In this document: positions 25,600 through 34,447 of the stretch, one piece after another
How positions within the stretch are numbered: the stretch's first letter is position 1
Layout: the number at the start of each line of letters is the position of its first letter
From: Rugamonas aquatica
Lineage (GTDB): Bacteria; Pseudomonadota; Gammaproteobacteria; Burkholderiales; Burkholderiaceae_D
Direction: 5' to 3'
Assembly (NCBI RefSeq): GCF_009380215.1
Contig: NZ_WHUG01000011.1
Location: 62,001 to 126,000, forward strand
Length of the DNA: 64,000 nt
Notes under the pieces: generated by a model
Told to the model about the DNA's origin: nothing
Database searches by the model: none
The model's input: the letters and a program-made list of their open reading frames with translations, nothing else
Program-made: the position numbers and the translations under genes

Positions 25600-26982
25600 A
25601 TGAACCAAATACATAAATTCACGAGCTCACGCTTGTTCAGTCTGCTAGGTTCTACGCGCAAGGCGCGCATCATCAGCGCGTCTGCATTGTTTCTTGCAGT
25701 ATGTGCTTTTGGTGCCGCCGGCGTAGCTCCGCTCGCCCCTGACGCGTCCGATCTGCCGGTCAAATCGGTGCAGGAATCGGTAGCACTGCCGGACCTCAGC
25801 TCCCAGATCTCCGCGCTTGAACAGCAATCCTCCACCGAACACTTCGTCCACGAAGAAAAAATCCGCGCCGGCGATACGCTGGCCGCGCTGTTGACCCGTC
25901 TCGGCGTCGACGACGACGCGGCCGAGAACTTTATCAAAAAAGACAAAGTGGCGAAAGGCGTCATGCAGCTCAAGACCGGCAAGCGCGTACAGGCGCAGAC
26001 GGACGACGAGGGCAATCTGCAATGGCTGCGCGCGGTGGTGGTGGACGGCAAAGATATTCCGGTCAAGAACATCAAGATCACCCGCAAGGGCGAGGGTTTT
26101 GTCGCGGAAGAGGAAGCGGCCAAGCTGGAACGCCGCGTGGAAATGCATGCGCGCACCATCAGCTCGACGCTGTATGCGGCCACCGATTCGAGCGAAGACG
26201 GCGCCAAGCTGCCGGACACCATCGTCAAGCAGATCGTCGAGATGTTCTCGACCAGCATCGACTTCCGCGGCGACCTGAAGCGCGGCGACCATTTCAACGT
26301 GGTCTATGAAACCTTCTGGCAGGATGGCGAGTTTGTGCGAGCGGGCCGCATTCTGGCGGGCGAGTTCACCAACAAGGGCACGACGTATCAATCGGTCTGG
26401 TTCGAAGACCCGCAAAGCAAGCAGGGCGGCGGCTACTACAGCTTCGACGGCAAAGCCCTCAAGAAAGCCTTCCTCAAATCCCCGGTTGAATTCTCCCGTA
26501 TCTCTTCTGGCTTCGCGATGCGCGTGCATCCGATTTCCGGCCAGTGGAAAGCCCACAAAGGCATCGACTTCCCTGCTCCGACCGGCACGCCTATCCGCGC
26601 ATCGGGCGATGGCGTGATCGATTTCGCCGGCACGCAAAACGGCTACGGCAATTTCGTCATGATCAAGCACTGGGCCAACTACACCACGGCCTACGCCCAC
26701 ATGAGCCGCTTCGCGCCTGGCATCAAAAAAGGCAGCAAGGTCAGCCAGGGTGACGTGATCGGCTACGTCGGCACCACCGGCTGGTCGACCGGCGCGCACT
26801 TGCACTACGAATTCCGCGTTGGCGGCGAAGCCAAGGATCCAAGCACGATGAACGTGCAAGCCCAGGCGCCGCTGACCGCCGCCGAGATGTCCCGCTTCAA
26901 GGCCTACGCTTCCGACATGTCGCACCGCTTCGCGCTGCTGCAGCCGGGCGGCTCCGGCGGCACCCGCGTCGCGGCGAAATAA
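25600..26982 (+). CDS. M23 family murein endopeptidase (MepM/OapA-like)
   Basis: 460 residues. A basic N-terminus and hydrophobic helix (about residues 25-50) anchor or export it; residues about 80-250 contain the OapA/LysM-like region (IRAGDTLAALLTRLGVDDD) and the conserved MepM middle part; the LytM peptidase domain follows with His in HPISGQWKAHKGIDFPAP (HxxxD ligands) and HLHYEFR (HxH). All zinc ligands are present, so it should cleave peptidoglycan cross-bridges during cell-wall growth. It precedes anmK, a cell-wall recycling gene. Confidence 0.94.
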   Translation: MNQIHKFTSSRLFSLLGSTRKARIISASALFLAVCAFGAAGVAPLAPDASDLPVKSVQESVALPDLSSQISALEQQSSTEHFVHEEKIRAGDTLAALLTRLGVDDDAAENFIKKDKVAKGVMQLKTGKRVQAQTDDEGNLQWLRAVVVDGKDIPVKNIKITRKGEGFVAEEEAAKLERRVEMHARTISSTLYAATDSSEDGAKLPDTIVKQIVEMFSTSIDFRGDLKRGDHFNVVYETFWQDGEFVRAGRILAGEFTNKGTTYQSVWFEDPQSKQGGGYYSFDGKALKKAFLKSPVEFSRISSGFAMRVHPISGQWKAHKGIDFPAPTGTPIRASGDGVIDFAGTQNGYGNFVMIKHWANYTTAYAHMSRFAPGIKKGSKVSQGDVIGYVGTTGWSTGAHLHYEFRVGGEAKDPSTMNVQAQAPLTAAEMSRFKAYASDMSHRFALLQPGGSGGTRVAAK

Positions 26983-26990
26983 GCCACATC

Positions 26991-27022
26991 AAAACAGGTC
27001 GCCTCGGCGGCCTGTTTTTTTT
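26991..27022 (+). terminator. Rho-independent terminator after M23 peptidase gene
   Basis: A 9-10 bp stem, ACAGGTCGC with GCGGCCTGT (one G-U pair), a four-base loop and eight T. It separates the peptidase from anmK. Confidence 0.88.
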
Positions 27023-27110
27023 ATCATCATGCACCGATGGGGCCGCCTCTTCCGTGCGACAGCACACGCATACTCAGGCAAAATACGCTTTTCAGTTTCG
27101 GGGTGCGGCA

Positions 27111-28205
27111 ATGTCTTTGTATATCGGTTTGATGTCCGGCACCAGCCTGGACGGCGTGGACGGCGCGCTGGCGCGCTTCAGCGATGACGCCATCGACACG
27201 CTGGCGGCCGCCTACGTACCCTTCCCGCCCGCGCTGCGCGCCGACCTGATGGCCTTGCAGGCCGCCGGCCACAACGAGATCGAACGCGAGGCGCTGGCCG
27301 CCAATCAGCTGGCGCGGTACTACGCCGAATGCGTGCAGGCGCTGCTGGCCGACGCCTCGCTGCAGGCGCAGGATATCCGCGCGGTGGCGGTGCACGGCCA
27401 GACCATACGCCACCGCCCCGAACTGGGCTTCACGCGCCAGACCAACAACCCCGCCCTGCTGGCCGAGCTGTGCGGCATCGACGTCATCGCCGATTTCCGC
27501 AGCCGCGACATCGCCGCCGGCGGCCAGGGCGCGCCGCTGGTGCCGGCCTTCCACCAGGCGCTGTTCGGCAAGGCCGGGCAGACGCGGGTGGTGGCCAATA
27601 TCGGCGGCATCTCGAACATCAGCGTGCTGGCAGACGGTGCCGTCACCGGTTTCGATACCGGCCCCGGCAATGTACTGATGGATGCGTGGATCGCGCGCCA
27701 CCAGGGCAAGGAGTTCGACGAGGACGGAGCCTGGGCGGCCAGCGGCCAGGTCATCCCCGGCCTGCTGGCGGCCATGCTGGCCGAACCGTACTTCGCGCTG
27801 CCGGCGCCCAAGAGCACGGGCCGCGACCTGTTCCACATCAACTGGCTGGACCGGCACCTGGCGGCCTTCCCCGGCGCGGCGCCGGCCGACGTGCAGCGCA
27901 CGCTGACGCGGCTGACGGCGCTGACGCTGGCGCAGGCGATACAGACCCACGGCGCGGGCGCGCAGGCGGTCTACGTGTGCGGAGGCGGCGCCTGCAACGG
28001 CGTGCTGATGGATGAGCTGGGGGCGGCGCTGGGCCGGCAGGTGGCGCTGGCGTCGACGCAGGCGCTGGGCGTGGCGCCGAACCGGGTCGAGGCGATGGCC
28101 TTCGCCTGGCTGGGCTACCGCTTCACCGAGCGCACGGCGGGCAATCTGCCGTCGGTGACGGGCGCCAAGGGCGATCGCGTGCTGGGTGCGCTCTACCCGC
28201 GCTGA
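27111..28205 (+). CDS. anmK: Anhydro-N-acetylmuramic acid kinase
   Basis: 364 residues. AnmK opens and phosphorylates 1,6-anhydroMurNAc from peptidoglycan turnover to give MurNAc-6-phosphate. The family signature GLMSGTSLDGVD begins at residue 6; NIGGISN, GFDTGPGN and CGGGACNGVLM are further actin-like ATPase-fold motifs. The start MSLYIGLMSGTS is chosen because the fold begins at once; an upstream in-frame ATG (27054) would add 19 non-conserved residues. Complements the upstream murein peptidase. Confidence 0.96.
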   Translation: MSLYIGLMSGTSLDGVDGALARFSDDAIDTLAAAYVPFPPALRADLMALQAAGHNEIEREALAANQLARYYAECVQALLADASLQAQDIRAVAVHGQTIRHRPELGFTRQTNNPALLAELCGIDVIADFRSRDIAAGGQGAPLVPAFHQALFGKAGQTRVVANIGGISNISVLADGAVTGFDTGPGNVLMDAWIARHQGKEFDEDGAWAASGQVIPGLLAAMLAEPYFALPAPKSTGRDLFHINWLDRHLAAFPGAAPADVQRTLTRLTALTLAQAIQTHGAGAQAVYVCGGGACNGVLMDELGAALGRQVALASTQALGVAPNRVEAMAFAWLGYRFTERTAGNLPSVTGAKGDRVLGALYPR

Positions 28206-28232
28206 CCCTATAACGCTATATAATGCGCAACA

Positions 28233-29033
28233 ATGCATAAAATGAATTCATCAAGCGAAAGCAACGACTTAGCCTTCCTGGAGCACAATGCTGCCAGCAT
28301 TCGAAGCGCCAAGCTCCATCTCCCCCATCTCGACCAGTCCGTCAATCTGCTCAACTATATGCGGATTGCCGACAGTGTGGCGACCCTAGTGCCGCAGCGG
28401 GCCGCGCGCATCCTGGATTGGGGTTGCGGCTACGGGCAAATGACCTGGCTGCTTCGCCGCCGCGGCTTCGACGTGACCTCATTCGACATCGGCACCGACG
28501 AGACGCGCCTGCCCGCCATCCCTTTATGCGACGGGTTGAAAGTCACCTACACGACGCACCCGACGCAGCTGCCGTTTCAGGAGCAGGTCTTCGATGCGGT
28601 GCTGAGTTGCGGGGTACTGGAGCATGTCGACGAGTGCAGCGGCGTTGTGGGCAACGAGCTCAAGTCGCTGGCCGAGATCGCCCGTGTGCTGCGCCCGGAA
28701 GGCAAACTGCTGATTTACCAACTGCCGCAACGAGCATCGTGGCAGGAGGCGCTGGTGCGTCGTTTTAAACTGGGCTACACGCATCCGCGACGCTACAGCG
28801 CCGCGGAGATCATCGGGATACTCGAAGATAAAGGCTTCCGCGTGACCAGCCTGCGCCGCGCCAATCTGATACCAAAGAACCTGACCGGCATGCCGGCGGG
28901 CTTGCGCCGCGTCTACAGCCGCTTCAGCCGCCCACTGATCGTGCTTGATCGCTATCTGTGCCGCATTCCATTACTGAACCGCGTGGCGGGGGCAATGGAA
29001 ATTGTCGCCGTCAAACAACCGGCCGGCATATAA
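28233..29033 (+). CDS. Class I SAM-dependent methyltransferase
   Basis: 266 residues. Motif I for SAM binding is ILDWGCGYGQMTWLLRRRG, motif II follows as SFDIG, and SCGVLEHVDE is motif IV. The C-terminal third (SRFSRPLIVLDRYLCRIPLL) is hydrophobic and basic, which hints at a membrane-proximal or lipid/polysaccharide substrate; this resembles UbiE/small-molecule methyltransferases used in surface polymer modification. A TATAAT at 28219-28224 lies so close to the ATG that the mRNA may be leaderless; a second ATG at 28242 is possible. It interrupts the usual anmK-erpA order. Confidence 0.85.
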   Translation: MHKMNSSSESNDLAFLEHNAASIRSAKLHLPHLDQSVNLLNYMRIADSVATLVPQRAARILDWGCGYGQMTWLLRRRGFDVTSFDIGTDETRLPAIPLCDGLKVTYTTHPTQLPFQEQVFDAVLSCGVLEHVDECSGVVGNELKSLAEIARVLRPEGKLLIYQLPQRASWQEALVRRFKLGYTHPRRYSAAEIIGILEDKGFRVTSLRRANLIPKNLTGMPAGLRRVYSRFSRPLIVLDRYLCRIPLLNRVAGAMEIVAVKQPAGI

Positions 29034-29035
29034 GC

Positions 29036-29067
29036 AAAAACGGCGGCACAACCGGAGTTGTCCGCCG
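29036..29067 (-). terminator. Rho-independent terminator after erpA
   Basis: In the minus direction an 11-base GC-rich arm pairs across a CGGA/TCCG loop with a one-base bulge, followed by TTTTT. It ends the argC-bactofilin-erpA direction and lies 3' of the convergent methyltransferase gene. Confidence 0.75.
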
Positions 29068-29103
29068 CTTATCGCAGCCGGCCCAGGGCCGGCTGTGCGC
29101 AAC

Positions 29104-29466
29104 TTATACCGAGAACGACGAGCCGCAGCCGCAGGTCGAGGTCGCGGTCGGATTCTTGATCACGAATTGCGCGCCTTCCAGGTCGTCCTTGTAGTCGATT
29201 TCCGCGCCGACCAGGTACTGGTAGCTCATCGAATCGATCAACAGCTGGACGCCGTTCTTGACCATGGTGGTGTCGTCTTCGTTGACGATTTCGTCAAACG
29301 TGAAGCCGTACTGGAAGCCGGAGCAGCCGCCACCCTGCACGAATACGCGCAGTTTCAGATCGGGATTGCCCTCTTCCTCGATCAGTTGGGCGACCTTCTC
29401 CGCCGCGCTGTCGGTGAAGATAATAGGCGACGGGATTACATCGAGCGATTCGGCGACAGCATTCAT
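29104..29466 (-). CDS. erpA: Iron-sulfur cluster insertion protein ErpA
   Basis: 120-residue A-type Fe-S carrier. The three invariant cysteines are in GGGCSGFQYGF and the C-terminal CGCGSSF pair. It delivers Fe-S clusters to apo-enzymes, including those of the isoprenoid and respiratory pathways. Full length; located near rplM-rpsI and argC as in other betaproteobacteria, followed by a terminator. Confidence 0.96.
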   Translation of the reverse strand: MNAVAESLDVIPSPIIFTDSAAEKVAQLIEEEGNPDLKLRVFVQGGGCSGFQYGFTFDEIVNEDDTTMVKNGVQLLIDSMSYQYLVGAEIDYKDDLEGAQFVIKNPTATSTCGCGSSFSV

Positions 29467-29517
29467 TTCAGACTCCTACGTGAAAACATTTGATCCATTA
29501 TAGACCGTTGGCGTAAA

Positions 29518-29952
29518 TTATGCTCCGGAGACCGCCAAAAACGGCTCCGCGCCGGAGCTGTCGCGATGGGTCAAGGTACCCAACACCTGCGCGCCGCCGT
29601 GCATTTCAAGAACTTTGTAGCTCACATCCCCAATAATACGGGCACTGGGCTGGATTTCAAGCAGGTCGGCACTGAAAACACAACCTTGGACCTCGCCGTT
29701 CACCACCAGGTGGTCACAGCGTATCTCGCCTTCCACACGGGCATGCTCGGCAATGACCAGATAGCTGGGATGTCCTGCCTCCCCGACAACATTGCCGATG
29801 ACCTCGCCGTCGATACGCATGCCGCCCCGGAACAACACATTGCCTTGCACGCGGGTGGCGGCGCCGATCAGGCTGTCCATATCGATCATCTGCGGCTTTC
29901 TGCTGGCGAGGTGGGCGGGAATCTTCAATCTACTATCCCCGCCCTGCCGCAC
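29518..29952 (-). CDS. Bactofilin (polymer-forming cytoskeletal protein)
   Basis: About 144 residues. The core from TRVQGNVLFRGGMRIDGEVIGNV onward is the right-handed beta-helix of bactofilins (split here by repeated G-x-hydrophobic turns), which self-assembles into filaments that position cell-wall or surface machinery. N- and C-terminal tails are short and polar. The start is uncertain: the GTG at 29952, eight bases after the argC stop, has no strong Shine-Dalgarno, and the ATG at 29889 (MIDMDSLIG) is a reasonable alternative. Probably cotranscribed with argC. Confidence 0.88.
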   Translation of the reverse strand: MRQGGDSRLKIPAHLASRKPQMIDMDSLIGAATRVQGNVLFRGGMRIDGEVIGNVVGEAGHPSYLVIAEHARVEGEIRCDHLVVNGEVQGCVFSADLLEIQPSARIIGDVSYKVLEMHGGAQVLGTLTHRDSSGAEPFLAVSGA

Positions 29953-29958
29953 TTTGAT

Positions 29959-30996
29959 TTACGGCAGCAGCGCGATCTGGGTCAGGCCGGTGGTTTCTTC
30001 CAGGCCGAACATCAAATTCATGCACTGCACCGCCTGGCCGGATGCGCCCTTGACCAGGTTGTCCTGCACCACCAGCACGATCACGGTGTTGCCGTTGTCC
30101 GGGCGATGCAGCGCCAGGCGCAGCATGTTGGAGCCGCGGGTGGAACGGGTTTCAGGATGCGAACCGAACGGCATCACGTCGACGAACGGCGAGTCCTTGT
30201 ACTGCGCTTCGAACAGCGCCTGCAACTCTTCGTTGCTGACGTCCTTGGTCAGGCGGCCGTACAGCGTCGAGTGCATGCCGCGTATCATCGGCACCAGGTG
30301 CGGCGTGAACACCAGGCCGACCTTGTCGGCGGTGAACTTCTGCAGCTGCGCCGAGGTTTCCGGCGTGTGGCGGTGGCCGGCCACGCCGTAGGCCTTGAAG
30401 TTGTCGCTGGATTCGGAGAACAGCGTAGCGATCTCAGCCTTGCGGCCGGCGCCGGACACGCCCGACTTGCAGTCGGCGATCAGCGAACCGGCGTCGATCA
30501 GGCCGGCCTTCAGCAGCGGGTAGTAGCCCAGCTGCATGGTGGTCGGGTAGCAGCCCGGATTGGCGACCAGGCGCGCGCCCTTGATGGCGTCGCGGTTCAG
30601 TTCAGCCAGGCCGTAGGCGGCCTCTTCCAGCAGTTCGGGGCAGGTGTGGTCGATCTTGTACCATTTTTCAAAGACAGCCTTATCCTTGATGCGGAAGTCC
30701 GCCGCCAGGTCGATCACCTTGACGCCGGCCGCCAGCAGCGCGGGCGCCTGCGCCATCGCGACGCCGTGCGGGGTGGCGAAGAACACCACGTCGCACTTGC
30801 TCAGGTCGGCCTTGTCCGGCGACGAGAAGGCGATGTTCACGCGGCCGCGCAGCGAAGGGAACATATCGGCAACCGGCAAACCATCTTCCTTGCGCGACGT
30901 GATAGCCGTCAGCTGCACATCAGGGTGGACTGCCAACAGTCGCAGCAATTCCACTCCGGTGTATCCGGTGCCGCCGACGATGCCAACTTTGATCAT
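29959..30996 (-). CDS. argC: N-acetyl-gamma-glutamyl-phosphate reductase
   Basis: 345-residue NADPH-dependent enzyme of the third step of arginine synthesis. N-terminal Rossmann motif GIVGGTGYTGVELLRLL, catalytic Cys in VANPGCYPTT, and the His in GVAGHRHTPE. The start at 30996 is chosen for the immediate Rossmann strand and AAGGAAAG upstream; the longer in-frame form adds 18 non-conserved residues. Gene order rplM-rpsI-argC is typical of betaproteobacteria. Confidence 0.97.
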   Translation of the reverse strand: MIKVGIVGGTGYTGVELLRLLAVHPDVQLTAITSRKEDGLPVADMFPSLRGRVNIAFSSPDKADLSKCDVVFFATPHGVAMAQAPALLAAGVKVIDLAADFRIKDKAVFEKWYKIDHTCPELLEEAAYGLAELNRDAIKGARLVANPGCYPTTMQLGYYPLLKAGLIDAGSLIADCKSGVSGAGRKAEIATLFSESSDNFKAYGVAGHRHTPETSAQLQKFTADKVGLVFTPHLVPMIRGMHSTLYGRLTKDVSNEELQALFEAQYKDSPFVDVMPFGSHPETRSTRGSNMLRLALHRPDNGNTVIVLVVQDNLVKGASGQAVQCMNLMFGLEETTGLTQIALLP

Positions 30997-31094
30997 GTTC
31001 TTTCCTTGAATGAGGTAATGCGTGGAGGGGACTGCCATTTTATCAGGCATATGCGACAGACGTGTTACGCTGCAAACCGCGCCTGCCAGATAGC

Positions 31095-31130
31095 AAAAAA
31101 GCCGCCCGACACAGGGCCGGCGGCTTTTTT
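31095..31130 (-). terminator. Rho-independent terminator after rpsI (bidirectional shape)
   Basis: A perfect 12-bp inverted repeat (31095-31106 with 31119-31130), flanked by six A on one side and six T on the other, sits between rpsI and argC. Confidence 0.92.
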
Positions 31131-31167
31131 GAGGATGCGCCGCAAGCAGCGCACCACAGCGTAAAAA

Positions 31168-31560
31168 TTAACGCTTCGAGAATTGTTTTGCGCGACGTGC
31201 TTTGCGCAGACCAACTTTTTTACGTTCAACTTCACGTGCATCGCGGGTAACGAAGCCGGCGCGTGCCAGATCGCCCTTCAGAGCTGCATCGTAGTCGATC
31301 AGAGCGCGGGTGATGCCGTGACGCACAGCACCTGCCTGGCCGGACTCGCCGCCGCCGTGAACGTTGACTTTGATGTCAAAACGCTCAACGTTGCCGGTCA
31401 GTTCCAGTGGTTGACGAATAACCATCAGGCCGGTTTCGCGGGAGAAGTACTCAGCCGCTGGCTTGCCGTTAACGATGATTTGGCCAGTGCCAACTTTGAT
31501 AAACACACGAGCTACTGCACTCTTGCGACGGCCGGTGCCGTAATTGTAGTTACCGATCAT
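31168..31560 (-). CDS. rpsI: 30S ribosomal protein uS9
   Basis: 130 residues. Typical start IGNYNYGTGRRKSAVARV and the invariant basic tail ending KKVGLRKARRAKQFSKR, whose terminal Lys-Arg reaches the P-site tRNA. Nine bases after rplM, with which it is cotranscribed. Confidence 0.98.
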   Translation of the reverse strand: MIGNYNYGTGRRKSAVARVFIKVGTGQIIVNGKPAAEYFSRETGLMVIRQPLELTGNVERFDIKVNVHGGGESGQAGAVRHGITRALIDYDAALKGDLARAGFVTRDAREVERKKVGLRKARRAKQFSKR

Positions 31561-31569
31561 GTCAGTTCC

Positions 31570-31998
31570 TTAGATTTCGAGTGCTTTAGGTTGCTGAGCA
31601 GCGTGCGGGTGCGAACCTTCAGCGTACACTTTCAGCTTCTTGATCATTGCGTAGCCCAGTGGGCCCTTCGGCAGCATACCTTTAACGGCTTTTTCCAGAG
31701 CACGGCCTGGGAAACGCTGTTGCATTTTCAGGAAGTTGGTCTCATAGATGCCACCTGGGTAGCCCGAGTGACGGTAGTAGGTCTTCTCGGTTGCTTTGGT
31801 GCCGGTCACGCGCAGTTTGCCTGCATTGACGATGACGATGAAATCGCCGGTATCGACGTGAGGAGTAAATTCTGGCTTGTGTTTGCCGCGCAGTCGGAGT
31901 GCCACTTCGCTGGCAACACGTCCGAGGACTTTGTCCGTCGCGTCAATCACGAACCAATCACGCTGGACTTCATGGCCCTTAGCGGAAAAAGTTTTCAT
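31570..31998 (-). CDS. rplM: 50S ribosomal protein uL13
   Basis: 142 residues beginning MKTFSAKGHEVQRDW, with the core VLGRVASEVALRLRGKHK and the MLPKGPLGYAM motif. An early-assembling large-subunit protein. First gene of rplM-rpsI; a sigma-70-like promoter lies about 100 bases upstream, at the end of the NHL-protein gene. Confidence 0.98.
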   Translation of the reverse strand: MKTFSAKGHEVQRDWFVIDATDKVLGRVASEVALRLRGKHKPEFTPHVDTGDFIVIVNAGKLRVTGTKATEKTYYRHSGYPGGIYETNFLKMQQRFPGRALEKAVKGMLPKGPLGYAMIKKLKVYAEGSHPHAAQQPKALEI

Positions 31999-32101
31999 GT
32001 TGACTTCCTAAATAATAAAACACGCTCAAATGGTGGTTCCGCCATTGCTTCAGCGGACTCGGCCTTCTTATTTACTTTCCTGAGCGAACGGAAAGCCGAC
32101 A

Positions 32102-32131
32102 AGTATAAGCGGGAAACGCTTGCCGCGTCAA
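32102..32131 (-). promoter_or_regulatory. Sigma-70 promoter for rplM-rpsI
   Basis: On the minus strand TTGACG (32131-32126) and TATACT (32107-32102) are separated by 18 bases. The -35 box overlaps the last codons and stop of the upstream NHL-repeat gene. The predicted leader is about 97 bases. Confidence 0.72.
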
Positions 32132-34320
32132 GCCGCAATGCTGGCGGAATCAGGCTCCGCGGCCCCATAGCGGAAAACATTGACCACATTGAAAGTCGTG
32201 TCGGGCACGTAAAGGCGGCCGCGGTCGGCGTAGATGAAGTACGGCATCCAGACGCCGCCCGCATCCGGGTATTTCTTGAACACGGAAATGCCGGCCTCGT
32301 AATGCAGCGTGTGCTCGCCGATGCGGAACACTTTCAGCGCGCGGTTGACCAGGTCGTTGACGATCAGGCGCTCGCCGTCGATGCAGACGCTGGCCGGCAG
32401 CATGAACTTTTCATAGTCAACATTGACATCATCGCAATAGCCGAGATAACCGTAGCTCCACAGGCTGTTGCCGGCGCGGTCGAACACGCGCAGGCAGTTG
32501 TTGAACTGGTCGCAGACGAACAAGCGGTCCTGGGCGTCGATGGCGATGTCGCAGGGCGTGAAGTCTTCGTCCGATTGCCAGCGGAAGTTCTTGCGGAACG
32601 CCACGTAGCCGGTCGGCTGCAACTGCCACATCGAAATCCGGTTGTTGAGCGAATCGGCGATATAGATCTCGCCCTGGCCGTTGATGGCGATGCCCTGCGG
32701 CGCCTTCAGCGTGCCGTCGCCGCCTATGCCCTCGCGGCCGAACGGCATGCCGTAGTTGATCAGGTAGCCGGCCGGATTGAACTGGTACATCGTCACCGTG
32801 CACAGATTGAAGTTGGTGACGAACACGATCGGCGTGCCGGGACAGATCTGCCCCAGCGGCGGCGTGTGCGGATAATAGACGTCCATCGCCAGGTCGCCCG
32901 GCACGAAGAAGCCGCGCATCATGTCCTGCAACTGGTGGTAGGGGTCGCTCTCGGTGTTGAAGGTCTTCATGCACCAGTTGCCGGAATCGATGTTCAGCGA
33001 TGCGTTCGCCATGCGCGCCAGCGGATCGATGCCCATGTGGGTGCGGAACTGGTCGTACCAGTACTTGTAGATGCTGGTCGTGGCCTGGGCCCACTGGTCG
33101 ATCCAGTTGCCGCCGGCCTGGGGCTCGCGCGGCACGGTACGGCGTTCGCGATTGAAGCCGATCACCGAGGTCATGCAATTGAACTGCGAGCTGTCGCGCA
33201 GCCGGCTCTGGTCGTCGCGCCGGTGGCCGACCGACTCGATCAGCAGCGCATCCTCGTCGCCCTGCACGCGCGGGATGCGCACCTTGATCACACTGGAGGC
33301 AAAGGGCTCGCTGATGAAATACACGTCCGGCTCACCTTCCGCCGCGCAGACCTGGTAGGGGCCGACGAACACCACATCCTCCAGCGCGCCGTAGACGAAA
33401 TCGGACAGGTTGTGCACCGGCTCCGGCGTGTGGTTCCACAAGGGCAGCAGGCCTTTGACCTCGCTGACCTCCTTGCCGTCCAGGTCATACACGGTGATGG
33501 CGTTCTCGACATGCCCCGGCACGAACACGCGGTCGCAGATCACGCATACCGAGCGCATCACGTTGAACTTGCCGATGCCGGTGGGCTTGCCGTGCTGGTG
33601 CAGCATCACCGTGTCATGCGGCGCCTGCACGCATTCGTTCACGATAGGCCAGTCGGTGCTGATCTTCAGCACTTCGTAGTGGCCGGTGTTGGCGAGATAG
33701 AGGTTGCCCTGCGCATCGCTGGCCAGGCCTTGCGGCCACAGTAGTTCGTGGCGGACGCCGGGGCCGCCGACGTGGCGGAACTGGCCGACGAATTCGCCCT
33801 CCAGCGTGAACTTGACGCAGCGGCTGGCCAGGTCGTCTGCGGTGTGAAAGAACTCGTCGCATACATACAGGTAGTCGACGCCGTCGCGCTCGCGCACCAC
33901 GGTGATGCCGTTCGGATCGGACAGCGGCAGGTAGTGGCCGTCGCCTTCGCCGAAGGCATAGCTGAACCACACTTCGTCCTCGTCGTAGGCGAACACGACC
34001 ACGCGGCCGTGGCCCATGTCGGTGCAGTACATCAGCTGGTGGGTGGGATGGGGACAGAGATGAAACGGCATCAGCAGGCGCGGCGCGTCGGGCGTGTCCT
34101 CGCCCGGGCCTTCGATCACGTGCAGCAGCGTGGACAGTTCGGCGTCGAAGATCAGCACGCGGCTGTTGCCGGTATCGCACACCCACAGCCTGCCGTAACT
34201 ATCGGCATGCACGCCGACCGGGGAATTGAGCGTGAAATCGTCGGCCAGCGGACCTGGCTGCGTGCTGCCCGGCGCGGTCAAATCGCCATAGGAACAAAGG
34301 TACTTGATAGCATGAGTCAT
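32128..34320 (-). CDS. Large NHL-repeat beta-propeller protein, cytoplasmic
   Basis: 730 residues. Many NHL-like blades are visible: SPVGVHADSYGRLWVCDTGN near the start, LWPQGLASDAQGNLYLANTG in the middle, APQGIAINGQGEIYIADSLNN and FTPCDIAIDAQDRLFVCDQFNN in the second half. This suggests two propellers. No signal peptide or membrane helix is seen, unusual for this class, so the protein appears cytoplasmic. No catalytic domain is recognised. A strong AAGGAGG precedes the start. Substrate or partner unknown; NHL propellers usually bind RNA, proteins or small ligands. Confidence 0.8.
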   Translation of the reverse strand: MTHAIKYLCSYGDLTAPGSTQPGPLADDFTLNSPVGVHADSYGRLWVCDTGNSRVLIFDAELSTLLHVIEGPGEDTPDAPRLLMPFHLCPHPTHQLMYCTDMGHGRVVVFAYDEDEVWFSYAFGEGDGHYLPLSDPNGITVVRERDGVDYLYVCDEFFHTADDLASRCVKFTLEGEFVGQFRHVGGPGVRHELLWPQGLASDAQGNLYLANTGHYEVLKISTDWPIVNECVQAPHDTVMLHQHGKPTGIGKFNVMRSVCVICDRVFVPGHVENAITVYDLDGKEVSEVKGLLPLWNHTPEPVHNLSDFVYGALEDVVFVGPYQVCAAEGEPDVYFISEPFASSVIKVRIPRVQGDEDALLIESVGHRRDDQSRLRDSSQFNCMTSVIGFNRERRTVPREPQAGGNWIDQWAQATTSIYKYWYDQFRTHMGIDPLARMANASLNIDSGNWCMKTFNTESDPYHQLQDMMRGFFVPGDLAMDVYYPHTPPLGQICPGTPIVFVTNFNLCTVTMYQFNPAGYLINYGMPFGREGIGGDGTLKAPQGIAINGQGEIYIADSLNNRISMWQLQPTGYVAFRKNFRWQSDEDFTPCDIAIDAQDRLFVCDQFNNCLRVFDRAGNSLWSYGYLGYCDDVNVDYEKFMLPASVCIDGERLIVNDLVNRALKVFRIGEHTLHYEAGISVFKKYPDAGGVWMPYFIYADRGRLYVPDTTFNVVNVFRYGAAEPDSASIAA

Positions 34321-34447
34321 CAGAGCCTCCTTGATCTAAGTCATAAAGTATGCGATTCGTTCGGAGTAACAGCAAGCAATAAAACCTCATGCAAGCCAGT
34401 CCGGCCGGACTCCTTTACAATATGCGCAACGCTTTTTAACGGAGAGA

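Noticed and set aside
31183..33744. 853-codon open frame on the plus strand over rpsI, rplM and the NHL gene
   Set aside because: It runs antisense across several conserved genes and encodes low-complexity sequence, so it is a composition artefact.
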